From Jiangella alba (GTDB lineage Bacteria > Actinomycetota > Actinomycetes > Jiangellales > Jiangellaceae): DNA of 64,000 bases. Every line of letters begins with the position of its first letter. Positions within the stretch are counted from its first letter, which is position 1. Below are positions 56,451 to 64,000 of the stretch, piece after piece. The stretch spans positions 3,509,722 to 3,573,721 of the forward strand of contig NZ_FNUC01000004.1 in NCBI RefSeq assembly GCF_900106035.1, in the 5' to 3' direction. The translations under genes and the position numbers were made by a program. The notes under the pieces are model-generated. The model was not told where the DNA came from. It was given only the letters and a program-made list of their open reading frames with translations, and did no database searches.

Positions 56451-57346
56451 GTGCGCCCGTGAATCTCGACGAGACGCTGGAGCGGTCGCCGGCGCAGGCC
56501 CCGCCCGCCGCGCGTGCGGGCCGGTCCGGGCGCCGTGGCCGCCGGCGGCGTCCGGCCTGGATGCACGTGCCGCTGATCGTCCTGGCGTTCGCGACGGCGT
56601 TCCCGTTCTACGCCATGGTGGTGCTGGCGCTGCAGCCCGGCAAGCCCATCGACCTGCCCGGATCGCTGCTGCCGTCGAGCATCTCGTTCGACGCGTTCGG
56701 CGAGGCGCTCGGCAGCGACCGGACGGCGGGGTGGGCCTGGAACTCGGCCGTTTACTCCATCGTGTCCGTCGTGCTGGTGCTGCTGCTGGCGTCGATGGCC
56801 GGCTACGCGTTCGCCAAGAAGCGCTTCTTCGGCCGCGAGGTGATCTTCTGGGTCTTCATCGCGACGATGATGATCCCGGGGCACCTGACGCTGATCCCGC
56901 TGTTCATCACGATCTCCGAGCTGAACGGCCTCGACACCATGTGGGGACTGATCGTCCCGACCCTCGCCAACGCGCAGGCGATGTTCCTGATGCGCCAGTT
57001 CATCCAGGAGATCCCGGACGAGCTCATCGACGCCGCGCGCATCGACGGCGCCGGCGAGCTGCGCATCTACTGGTCGATCATCCTGCCGCAGACCAAGCCC
57101 ATCATGGCGACCCTCGGGACCTTCGTCTTCCTCTGGCACTGGAACGACTTCCTCTGGCCGCTGGTGTCCATGCGCAGCCCGGAGAACTACGTGCTGACGG
57201 TCGGGCTGAACAGCATCCAGGAACAGAACGTCCCGCTCGCCACCGTGATGGCGGCCGCCGCCGTCACGTTCGTGCCGACGCTGCTCGTGTTCCTGCTGCT
57301 GCAACGGTTCTTCGTCCGCGGCGTGATGATGAGCGGTTTGAAGTGA
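56447..57346 (+). CDS. ABC sugar importer permease, MalG/UgpE type
   Basis: A 299-residue permease with a 38-residue basic cytoplasmic N-terminus (RSGRRGRRRRPAW). It has six membrane helices and an EAA-type loop, ELIDAARIDGAGELRIYWSI (about 188-207), and ends FVRGVMMSGLK as MalG-type subunits do. It overlaps the preceding permease gene by four bases. The nitrilase gene follows 25 bases later and may be in the same transcript. Confidence 0.89.
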   Translation: MSAPVNLDETLERSPAQAPPAARAGRSGRRGRRRRPAWMHVPLIVLAFATAFPFYAMVVLALQPGKPIDLPGSLLPSSISFDAFGEALGSDRTAGWAWNSAVYSIVSVVLVLLLASMAGYAFAKKRFFGREVIFWVFIATMMIPGHLTLIPLFITISELNGLDTMWGLIVPTLANAQAMFLMRQFIQEIPDELIDAARIDGAGELRIYWSIILPQTKPIMATLGTFVFLWHWNDFLWPLVSMRSPENYVLTVGLNSIQEQNVPLATVMAAAAVTFVPTLLVFLLLQRFFVRGVMMSGLK

Positions 57347-57371
57347 TCAACCAGCTGAGAGGTGACGACTG

Positions 57372-58316
57372 ATGGTCAACAGGGTGACGGTCGCCGCGGT
57401 GTCGGCGTTCGCACAGCCGTGGGACGAGCAGGTGAAGCCGGCCGACGTCGTCGACCGGATGATCGCGCTGTGGGGCGAGCGGCTGGAGACCGTCGTCCAC
57501 CAGCGTCCGGACCTGCTGGTGCTGCCGGAGTACTGCGACCGGCCGTACGTCGCGACCTACCCGCGCGAGCTGCTCGAGGAGTACTACGCCATCCGCGGCG
57601 ACCGGATCCGCGACTTCTTCGCCGAGAAGGCGGCCGAGTTCGGCATCAACATCGCCTACTCGGCGTCCCGGGACACCCCGGCGGGACGGTTCAACTCGAC
57701 CCAGTTCCTCGGCCGCGACGGCGCCGTCGTGGGCGTGTACGACAAGTGCTTCATCACCGACGGCGAGCGGTCGGTGATGGGCGTGACGCCCGGCGCCGGC
57801 GCGCGGACCGTCCAGCTGGACTTCGGCAGCGTCGCCGGAGCCATCTGCTTCGACCTCAACTTCGAGGAGCTGCTGGCCGACGTCGCGCGGCTGCACCCGG
57901 ACCTGGTGGTGTTCAGCTCCGCCTTCCACGGCGGGTACCTGCAGAGCCACTGGGCCTACACCGCCCGGGCGCACTTCGTCGGGGCGATCTACCCGCCGTC
58001 GAAGAGCGCGGTCCTGAACCCGTTCGGCGAGGTGGTCTCCACCAGCACCAACTACCGGCACGAGACGCTCGCCGAGATCAACCTCGACTCCGCGCTCATC
58101 CACATCGACTTCAACGGGGTCAAGTTCAACGCGATCCGCCGTGAGTACGGGCGCGACGTGCGCATCCACGACCCCGGCTCGATCGGCGCCGTCATGATCA
58201 GCTCGGAGCGCGACGGGCTGAGCATCGACGACGTCATCGACCGGTTCGAGCTGGTGCGGCTGGACGACTACTTCACCCGGGTCCGGACCTTCCGGTCCGC
58301 CGCCGCGCCGGCCTGA
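57372..58316 (+). CDS. Carbon-nitrogen hydrolase (nitrilase superfamily)
   Basis: This 314-residue protein keeps the nitrilase triad: Glu53 (VLPEYCD), Lys125 (VYDKCFI) and Cys159 (GAICFDLNFEEL). The family hydrolyses amides, ureido compounds or nitriles. The substrate loops are not those of a known branch, so the reaction is open. An amidase removing an N-acyl or carbamoyl group from a sugar is plausible here. It is the last gene of the importer operon controlled by LacI-type operator 4. AGAGGTGA precedes the ATG. Confidence 0.83.
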   Translation: MVNRVTVAAVSAFAQPWDEQVKPADVVDRMIALWGERLETVVHQRPDLLVLPEYCDRPYVATYPRELLEEYYAIRGDRIRDFFAEKAAEFGINIAYSASRDTPAGRFNSTQFLGRDGAVVGVYDKCFITDGERSVMGVTPGAGARTVQLDFGSVAGAICFDLNFEELLADVARLHPDLVVFSSAFHGGYLQSHWAYTARAHFVGAIYPPSKSAVLNPFGEVVSTSTNYRHETLAEINLDSALIHIDFNGVKFNAIRREYGRDVRIHDPGSIGAVMISSERDGLSIDDVIDRFELVRLDDYFTRVRTFRSAAAPA

Positions 58317-58357
58317 TCGGACCGGGCGGCTCGGCGGCGGACCGGGCAGCTGCGTCG

Positions 58358-60523
58358 TCAGAAGCGCAGCCAGGTTCCGACCGGGTCCTGCTGCTCCACC
58401 CCCGGCTTCGAGTAGTCGCACGCGCCGTCGGCGAAGACGGCCGTCAGCCGGCGCCACTGCTCGTCGGTGAACGTGACGGCGTAGTCGCCGCGGTTCGGCG
58501 CCTCGACCTCGCACTTGACGACGTCGCCGGCGATGCCCTCGCCGGCGACCTCGCGCGGGAACGACGCCGAGGGATAGAGCTGCTCGCACGCGCTGGCCGG
58601 GTCGCGGTCGAGCGGCTGGGCGAGGAACTCCGGCGTCGCGTCGCGGGTGTTGCAGCCCTCGACCAGCTCGGCCGGGCGGTTCGCGACGACCTTGTCGATC
58701 GCCGCCGCGCCGGAGTCGTCGGCGGCGATGGCGCGCAGCCAGCGGTCCAGCTGGGTGACCGCGTGCCGCAGCAGCGGGCTGGCGGTGCTGAAGCCGCCGT
58801 AGCGGGCGTCTTCGAGCAAGCTGACGTGGTTGGCGGTGGTGCCGTTGGCGCTGCGCAGCCGCTCCCGCATCGACAGCGTGTGGTAGCGGACATGGATGTC
58901 GCCGTTGGGGCCGTCGTCGAGGTACGCGCGGTAGTCGATGATCGGGATGTCCGCCAGGCCGCCACCGCCGCTGGTGAGCCGGCCGGTCCGGTAGGCGGTC
59001 CGGACGGCGTCGGTGTCGGCGGCCGTGCGTTCCGGCACGAAGTCCGCGTCGGCGTCGTAGCCGCCGATGTTCTCGTTCAGATCCAGGAACTGGTCGACGG
59101 TGATGACGCCGTCCTCGAGCGCGCCGAGACCGTACTGGATGCCCACGTTGTCGAGCGGCCGGCGGGCGAACCCGGTGTCCGGGTCGGCGCCGTACACGTT
59201 GATCGCGTGATCGTAGACGTCGCACCGCGCGCCGGTGGGATGGGTGAGTGGGTCGTAGCGCTGGGCGACGGGGAGGACGCCGCAGTACGCCCGCGGGTCG
59301 ATGCGCCGGGCGCTGTTGAACACGTTCGACGCTGTCGCGTAGGTCAGGAACCCGGTGACCGCGCGCCGCTGCTCCTCGGTCCAGCCGGTCGGCGTGGTGC
59401 CGAAGTAGTGGTGCAGCAGCCGCGCGTCGGTGATGAACTGCACGGTGGCGAACGTCAGCTCGGGGAAGCTGGCCCCGACCACGATCCCGTCGAAGATGCC
59501 GGGATACGAGTCGCTGATCTGGTGTGCCTGGTAGGAGCCGCCGCTGCTGCCGAACCCGATGACGTGGTCGGGCTGCCCGTAGCGCTCGGTGAACACCTCG
59601 CGGACCATCATCGCCGACTCCGCCGCCAGCACCTCGGCGCAGTTGTTCCCGAACACGTTCAGCGACGACGACATGACCGCGAAGCCCTCGCCGAGGAAGA
59701 AGGCGTTGGTGACGCCCCCGGTCGAGGCGCCCTGGCGGTACCAGCCGTTGACGCAGCCGCCGCCCAGGGTGAAGATCGCGCCGCCGTTCCACCCGGCTGG
59801 ACGCGACCCGGCCGAGGGCACGGCCTCGGCGAGCGGATCGTGCAGGATCGTGGTCTGGAAGATCGCCCGGTTGACCGTCCCGGTCTCCATCCTGACGATG
59901 AACGGCACCTCCGCGCCGGTCGAGATCGTGGTCGTCGCGAGGTTGGCCGGGTAGGCGGTGGCGCCGTCAGGCCAGCGGGCGTAGCCGCCGGCCGTGGTCC
60001 GGTAGAAGTAGTCGACCCGGTCGTCGATCGAGCAGTCGTCGTCCACCGGCGCGCCCAGGGTGCCGCCCGCCACGGGGACGGTGAACGACTGCGTCTCGCA
60101 GACGAACGGCTGCTCGTGCGGGCCGGAGAAGACCGGCCCGACGCGCGGATGGTTGGTGACGGTGAGCGAGGCCGACCGGCTGTGGCCGGGCCCGTCGGCA
60201 CGGATCGTGCTGTCGCCCAGCGGGAGGCCGTCCACCACGCCGGTCAGGCTCCGGGCGGCGGGGTCGGCGGTGAACGCCTCGGTGACGTCCGCACCGCCGG
60301 CGTGCACCCTGACCAGGTGCAGGGGGACACCGGCGGGCACCTCGACGCGCACGAGAGCGTCGCCGCCGGTCACGGTGTCGGGCCGGCCCGACAGGACGTC
60401 GATGGTGAAGTCGCCGGGCCGGGCGGGCCCGGCCGGGTCGTCGGGGCCGGCCGCCGCCAGGGGAGCGGCGACCGCGACGACCGATGCCACGGTGACGGAG
60501 AGGTAGCTGCGTAGTCGGAGCAC
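58358..60523 (-). CDS. Secreted DUF6351-type alpha/beta hydrolase
   Basis: The 721-residue protein has a Sec signal ending near PLAAAG (about 26). A beta-sandwich N-terminal domain covers about 35-130. A large catalytic domain follows with the nucleophile motif GFGSSGGSYQ (about 320-329). RMETGTVNRAIFQ and GGGCVNGWYRQG are features I associate with the DUF6351 family, tannase-like proteins of actinobacteria and others. Several Cys pairs (CETQ, CSID, CNTR, CEQL) fit export. It starts at a GTG with GGAGGAGG upstream. It lies 18 bases after the propeller protein gene on the same strand, so they are probably cotranscribed. Confidence 0.75.
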   Translation of the reverse strand: MLRLRSYLSVTVASVVAVAAPLAAAGPDDPAGPARPGDFTIDVLSGRPDTVTGGDALVRVEVPAGVPLHLVRVHAGGADVTEAFTADPAARSLTGVVDGLPLGDSTIRADGPGHSRSASLTVTNHPRVGPVFSGPHEQPFVCETQSFTVPVAGGTLGAPVDDDCSIDDRVDYFYRTTAGGYARWPDGATAYPANLATTTISTGAEVPFIVRMETGTVNRAIFQTTILHDPLAEAVPSAGSRPAGWNGGAIFTLGGGCVNGWYRQGASTGGVTNAFFLGEGFAVMSSSLNVFGNNCAEVLAAESAMMVREVFTERYGQPDHVIGFGSSGGSYQAHQISDSYPGIFDGIVVGASFPELTFATVQFITDARLLHHYFGTTPTGWTEEQRRAVTGFLTYATASNVFNSARRIDPRAYCGVLPVAQRYDPLTHPTGARCDVYDHAINVYGADPDTGFARRPLDNVGIQYGLGALEDGVITVDQFLDLNENIGGYDADADFVPERTAADTDAVRTAYRTGRLTSGGGGLADIPIIDYRAYLDDGPNGDIHVRYHTLSMRERLRSANGTTANHVSLLEDARYGGFSTASPLLRHAVTQLDRWLRAIAADDSGAAAIDKVVANRPAELVEGCNTRDATPEFLAQPLDRDPASACEQLYPSASFPREVAGEGIAGDVVKCEVEAPNRGDYAVTFTDEQWRRLTAVFADGACDYSKPGVEQQDPVGTWLRF

Positions 60524-60541
60524 GGATCCTCCTCCATGGGG

Positions 60542-63436
60542 TCAGGGCAGCCGGCACTGCCCGCCGCGGGGACCGGTCACGGTGTTCGCCGCCGCCTGCT
60601 CGACGATGGCCGGGCTGTTGCCCGTGCAGGCCAGCGGGCCGGTGACCTCGTTGCCGGAGAAGTCGAGCTCGGCCGCGGTGTTGCCGGTCAGCTCGACGGG
60701 GCCGGCGACGCGGTTGGCGGTGAAGCGGAACCGGCCGGTGGTGCCGGCGATGGCGGCCGGGCCGGTCAGCGTGCTGCCGCTGACGTCGACGGTGGCGGCC
60801 GAGGTGACGCGGAGCGGACCGGTGATCGTGGCGTCGACGACGTGCAGGCTGCCGCCTCCGCCGATGGTCACCGGCCCGTCGACCGTCACCCCGTCGACGC
60901 AGACGGTGGTGCCGTCGGCCGCCAGCGGCCCCGCGTGGTCCTCGTCGACGGTGACGTCGCACCGTGGCGCCGGTTCGGCCGGGGTCCAGCGCAGCAGCTC
61001 GGAGCCGGTGGCGTAGTAGTACCGGCCCTGGGCGTCGATGGCGAGGTTCGCCGTGTCGGTGGCGATGATCTCCATGTCCAGCGTCGTGGGATCGACCTCG
61101 AACACCCGCCCGCTGGTCGAGCCGACGAGCTTGTCGTCGTGCCAGTACAGCTCCCGCCCTCGCACGTAGGCGGCGCTGTCGTCGGTGTTGAAGTACCGCC
61201 GCTGGGCGACGACCTCGCGGGTGGCCGGGTCGAACCTGAAGATGGAGTTCGCGGTCAGCCCCCACAAGTTGCCGTCGTCGTCGAACGTGAGCGCCGAGAC
61301 GTGGCCGTCGCCCGGTACGGGGACGGTCTCGAAGACGACCTCGCCGGTGGCGGGGTCGAAGACGAACAGCGTGCCCTCGGTCTCGGTCGGTTCCTGCCCG
61401 AGCCCGCCGGTGATGCCCGAGCCGCCGTAGAGCAGCCCGTCCCGGTACTGCAGGGCGTAGATCGACTGGTTCTCGATGAGGTTGTCGTACACCTCCAGGG
61501 CCATCGTCTCCGGGTCGAGGATCGCCAGCGCCCCGCCGAGCCGGGCCGGCACCGGGAAGGTGCCGATGGCCACCTTGTCGTCCATGCTGGTCATCGCGAT
61601 CGGCCGGTCCTGCTCGTGGCCGACCTTGACGCGCGGCCGCGGGTTGACGCCCGGCTCGAGCGGCTGCGACGGGTCGTAGACGTTGATGCCGGCGTTGGTG
61701 TAGGTGCCGTAGAGCAGCAGGCCGTCGTGCGCGTGGAAGTCCATGATCTGCCCGGTCAGCGGCAGCGCGGTCGTCTCGTCGGTGTCCGGGTCGAGGTGGA
61801 CCAGGCCGGCGCCGCCGAGATAGACGTCGCCATCCGGACCGGCCCCGATGGAGCGGATGAGGATCGCGGCGCCCAGCGCCTCGGTCGGCCGGGTGCCGCA
61901 CTCGCCGCTGACCGGATCGTAGGTGTAGAAGGTTCCGTCGGCGCGTGCCGTGACGATGGTCTGGCTGGACGCGCCGTCGATGGCCAGCGGCACCGGGCTC
62001 CACATGCGGGCGGCGCCGCCGCCGAGGTCGAAGCAGGTCGTCCGCTCGGTTCCGGTGTCGAGGTCGTACGCGACCGAGCCGCCGCCCATCAGCGGGACCA
62101 TGACCTCGCGGTGGGTCGCTGCGTCGCTGACGGTCTCGAACACCGGCGAGACGCCGAGGCCGACGGCCTCGCGGCTGATCGTGTCGATCCAGGCGGACGT
62201 TTCGAGGTCGTAGACGTGCAGCCGGTTCGACGGGTAGTACCGGACGAACAGCAGGTTCTCCCGGACGTCGACGTCGTAGGCGAACTCCTGCCCGGCCTCG
62301 GCGTCCGGGTTCGGGATGATCGTCACCTGATCCGTGGCCAGGTCGACGACGCCGACGGCGGCGCTCGAGCCGAGGCCGACGTAGGCCGTCTCGCCGACGA
62401 CGTCCATGCTGCGCACGTACTTGTTGCCGGCCTGGACCGTGCCGTGGTCGTGCCAGCTGCCGTCGGCGGGGTCGTAGGAGAAGACCTTGCCGTCGGGGTA
62501 CGAGCCCCACACGATCCGCCCCGACTCGGTGACGCCGGTGGCCCAGAGGTTCGTCTGGCCGAACGGCTTCTCCCCGATGAGCTCGAACGACAGGTCGTCG
62601 GGATCGAACCGCCACACCGCGCCCAGGACGTCGCTGCCGACGTAGATCGACCGGTCCGGCGCCGTGGCGTACGACCACGCCTGCCAGATGTTGTCCATCT
62701 CCCGGCTCGCCAGCAGCTCGCCCGTGCCGATGTCGACGACACTGGCGACGGACGGCTCGCCCTTGGCGATCACCAGCCCGATGGCCCGGCCGGACGCGTC
62801 GGTGGTGTAGCCGATGCCGGCCGACACGAGGTTCGTGATCGGGGCGCCGAGGCTCTCCTGCGTGCCGCGGAACGGGGCCGGCTCGAACCGGACGTTGTCG
62901 ACGTAGGCGTCGACGGTGGCGGTGCTGCCGCTGTTCAGCACCACCTGCGCCTGGGTGGCGCCGTCCGGCACGGTGGTCGTCCAGGACTGCGGCGACCACG
63001 CGTCGAGGTCGGGCGACCACCGCACGTTGTCGATGCCGACCCGTTCGCCCGCGCCGTCCAGGAAGTACATCGTGGAGTTCAGCGTGCCGGACGTGACGTA
63101 CAGGTCGAGGCGGACGCGGTACTCCTCGCCGGCGGTGACGGGCACGGCGGCCGAGACGAGCGCGCCGCCGTACTGGGTGTCCTCGTCGGCGAAGTGCAGG
63201 CTCTGGGCGCCGTCGGAGGCGCGCTCGTCCGTCACCTCGGCCCGCACGGTGGGCCGCAGCCACAGCGGCGACCACCCCTCGATCTCGCCGCCGGCACCCA
63301 CCGGCGCCTCGAAGCTCGGGTTGGCCAGCGGGTTGCCCGGCGGCTCCTCTTCCGCCGCGGCGGGCAGCGCGGCGAGCAGGCCACCGATGGCGACACCCGC
63401 CAGCAGGGCCGGCGCCACGCGGCTCGAGCGGGTCAT
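60542..63436 (-). CDS. Secreted carbohydrate-binding/beta-propeller protein
   Basis: This 964-residue exported protein has a signal peptide (about 1-28). A CBM4/9-like jelly-roll module at about 38-190 begins NPLANPSFEAPVG. A long beta-propeller region at about 195-790 has blades of the type DGKVFSYDPADGSWHDHG and GTLFVFDPATGEVVFETV. A C-terminal domain at about 800-964 repeats short GP-V-x-ITG-type strands, consistent with a right-handed beta-helix. No catalytic site is evident, so binding or an undescribed lyase activity is possible. The C-terminal domain is nearly duplicated in the next gene upstream, one base away. Confidence 0.75.
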   Translation of the reverse strand: MTRSSRVAPALLAGVAIGGLLAALPAAAEEEPPGNPLANPSFEAPVGAGGEIEGWSPLWLRPTVRAEVTDERASDGAQSLHFADEDTQYGGALVSAAVPVTAGEEYRVRLDLYVTSGTLNSTMYFLDGAGERVGIDNVRWSPDLDAWSPQSWTTTVPDGATQAQVVLNSGSTATVDAYVDNVRFEPAPFRGTQESLGAPITNLVSAGIGYTTDASGRAIGLVIAKGEPSVASVVDIGTGELLASREMDNIWQAWSYATAPDRSIYVGSDVLGAVWRFDPDDLSFELIGEKPFGQTNLWATGVTESGRIVWGSYPDGKVFSYDPADGSWHDHGTVQAGNKYVRSMDVVGETAYVGLGSSAAVGVVDLATDQVTIIPNPDAEAGQEFAYDVDVRENLLFVRYYPSNRLHVYDLETSAWIDTISREAVGLGVSPVFETVSDAATHREVMVPLMGGGSVAYDLDTGTERTTCFDLGGGAARMWSPVPLAIDGASSQTIVTARADGTFYTYDPVSGECGTRPTEALGAAILIRSIGAGPDGDVYLGGAGLVHLDPDTDETTALPLTGQIMDFHAHDGLLLYGTYTNAGINVYDPSQPLEPGVNPRPRVKVGHEQDRPIAMTSMDDKVAIGTFPVPARLGGALAILDPETMALEVYDNLIENQSIYALQYRDGLLYGGSGITGGLGQEPTETEGTLFVFDPATGEVVFETVPVPGDGHVSALTFDDDGNLWGLTANSIFRFDPATREVVAQRRYFNTDDSAAYVRGRELYWHDDKLVGSTSGRVFEVDPTTLDMEIIATDTANLAIDAQGRYYYATGSELLRWTPAEPAPRCDVTVDEDHAGPLAADGTTVCVDGVTVDGPVTIGGGGSLHVVDATITGPLRVTSAATVDVSGSTLTGPAAIAGTTGRFRFTANRVAGPVELTGNTAAELDFSGNEVTGPLACTGNSPAIVEQAAANTVTGPRGGQCRLP

Positions 63437-63437
63437 G

Positions 63438-64000
63438 TCACTCCCTCCCCACCCGGCACTGCCCGTCGCGCGGCCCGGCCACGGTGTTCGAGCCGGTCTG
63501 GCCGACGAGGTAGGTGTTGTTGCCGGTGCAGGTGAGCGGTCCGGTGACCTCGTTCGCGGTGAAGCTGAACTCGTCGGCGGCGTTGCCGGTGAGGCGCACC
63601 GGCCCGGTGACGGTGTTGCCGGTGAACCGGAGCCGGGTGCTGGTGCCGCCGATGTCGACCGGGCCGTTCAGGGTGGAGCCGGTGACGTCGACGGTGCCGG
63701 CGGAGGTGACGCGGAGCGGACCGGCGATGGTGGCGTCGGTGACGTGCAGGCTGCCGCCGCCGGACACGCTGACCGGCCCGCCGACCGTCACCCCGTCGAC
63801 GCAGACGGTGGTGCCGTCGGCGGTCAGCGGGGCGGTGCGGTCCTCGTCGACGGTGACGTCGCACCGTGGCGCCGGTTCGGCCGGGGTCCAGCGCAGCAGC
63901 TCCGACGACCGGCCGTAGTAGTACCGACCGTCCTTGTCGATGGCGAGGTTGGCGGTGTTGGTGGCGATGATCTCCATGTCCAGCGTGTCCGGGTCCACCT
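63438..64000 (-). CDS. Tandem paralogue of the propeller protein, N-terminus off the right edge
   Basis: The visible last 187 residues align without gaps to the C-terminus of the neighbour at 60542. Both have LDMEIIAT-TANLAID, RYYY, SELLRWTPAEPAPRCDVTVD and GTTVCVDGVTV, then the GP-repeat beta-helix and a final GQCR. Differences are scattered substitutions, so this is a gene duplication rather than a copy error. The protein is cut by the window edge, so its N-terminal modules are unknown. The two stand head to tail with a one-base gap and the same orientation. Confidence 0.8.
   Translation of the reverse strand, partial: VDPDTLDMEIIATNTANLAIDKDGRYYYGRSSELLRWTPAEPAPRCDVTVDEDRTAPLTADGTTVCVDGVTVGGPVSVSGGGSLHVTDATIAGPLRVTSAGTVDVTGSTLNGPVDIGGTSTRLRFTGNTVTGPVRLTGNAADEFSFTANEVTGPLTCTGNNTYLVGQTGSNTVAGPRDGQCRVGRE

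Noticed and set aside
59967-63275. 1102-codon minus-strand frame
   Set aside because: It is a shifted frame across the propeller and DUF6351 genes and is Arg- and Gly-rich without motifs.
1-64000. tRNA, rRNA, insertion sequence, prophage or CRISPR genes
   Set aside because: No cloverleaf-like gene, transposase motif, terminal inverted repeat pair, phage gene or spacer array was recognised by eye. A tRNA scan and IS search would settle this.

Overview
The window is very GC-rich, mostly non-repetitive actinobacterial DNA. The base composition, GTG starts, Tat-type signal peptides, abundant TetR/MarR/IclR/GntR/LacI-type control and MalFG-type sugar importers without a local ATPase all suggest a saprophytic, soil-type actinomycete with a large genome. 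The genus cannot be fixed from the sequence alone. I see no rRNA, tRNA, CRISPR array, insertion sequence or phage gene.

Layout. 0-10 kb holds small independent units: a membrane protein cut by the left edge, a Tat-type haloalkane dehalogenase-like hydrolase, a MarR/NmrA divergent pair with a clear operator, an ECF41-type sigma factor with an oxidoreductase, an M15 peptidase lipoprotein, an APH-type kinase, a TetR/SMR pair with a perfect palindrome, and a two-domain AraC/DinB regulator with an NTF2-like partner. 10.1-11.1 kb is a TPR gene broken by an in-frame stop, followed by three 179-bp tandem copies of its 3' end. 11.2-17.8 kb encodes three secreted proteins for extracellular glycan work: a six-hairpin-like protein, an FG-GAP protein and a GH43-FG-GAP fusion. 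17.7-19.9 kb is an MFS exporter with its TetR regulator. 20.0-20.5 kb is a decayed ricin-type lectin.

20.5-27.5 kb is a coherent catabolic cluster: PfkB kinase, ureohydrolase, ABC importer (two permeases and a binding protein) and ADP-ribosylglycohydrolase-family enzyme, divergent from a GntR/HutC regulator with two operator sites. It recalls E. coli yegTUVW with a guanidino-hydrolase added. 27.5-34.6 kb holds lipoprotein and hydrolase genes, a NarL-type two-component system, an ArsB/NhaD transporter with a separate RCK_C protein, and an NfeD/SPFH pair. 34.6-38.3 kb is an amidohydrolase locus: cyclase-family hydrolase, D-aminoacylase, D-threonine-aldolase remnant and IclR. 38.3-39.8 kb has a methyltransferase divergent from a TetR gene.

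39.9-58.3 kb is the most interesting part, an apparent regulon marked by four copies of the same 14-bp palindrome TGCAA(S)CG(S)TTGCA, a LacI-family type operator, each placed on a plausible promoter. It contains an NAD epimerase-like protein, a divergent DapA-family aldolase, NagB, NagA, a ManD/RspA dehydratase with an SDR, an SGNH hydrolase, four Gfo/Idh/MocA oxidoreductases, NanE, a NanK-like ROK kinase, an alpha/beta hydrolase, a 2-hydroxyacid dehydrogenase, a sugar ABC importer and a nitrilase. The ManNAc to GlcNAc-6-P to Fru-6-P core is complete, so the substrate should be a sialic-acid-like or other ManNAc-yielding compound, but the entry enzymes are unusual. 58.3-64 kb returns to secreted proteins: a DUF6351-type hydrolase and two tandem paralogous carbohydrate-binding/beta-propeller proteins, the second cut by the right edge.
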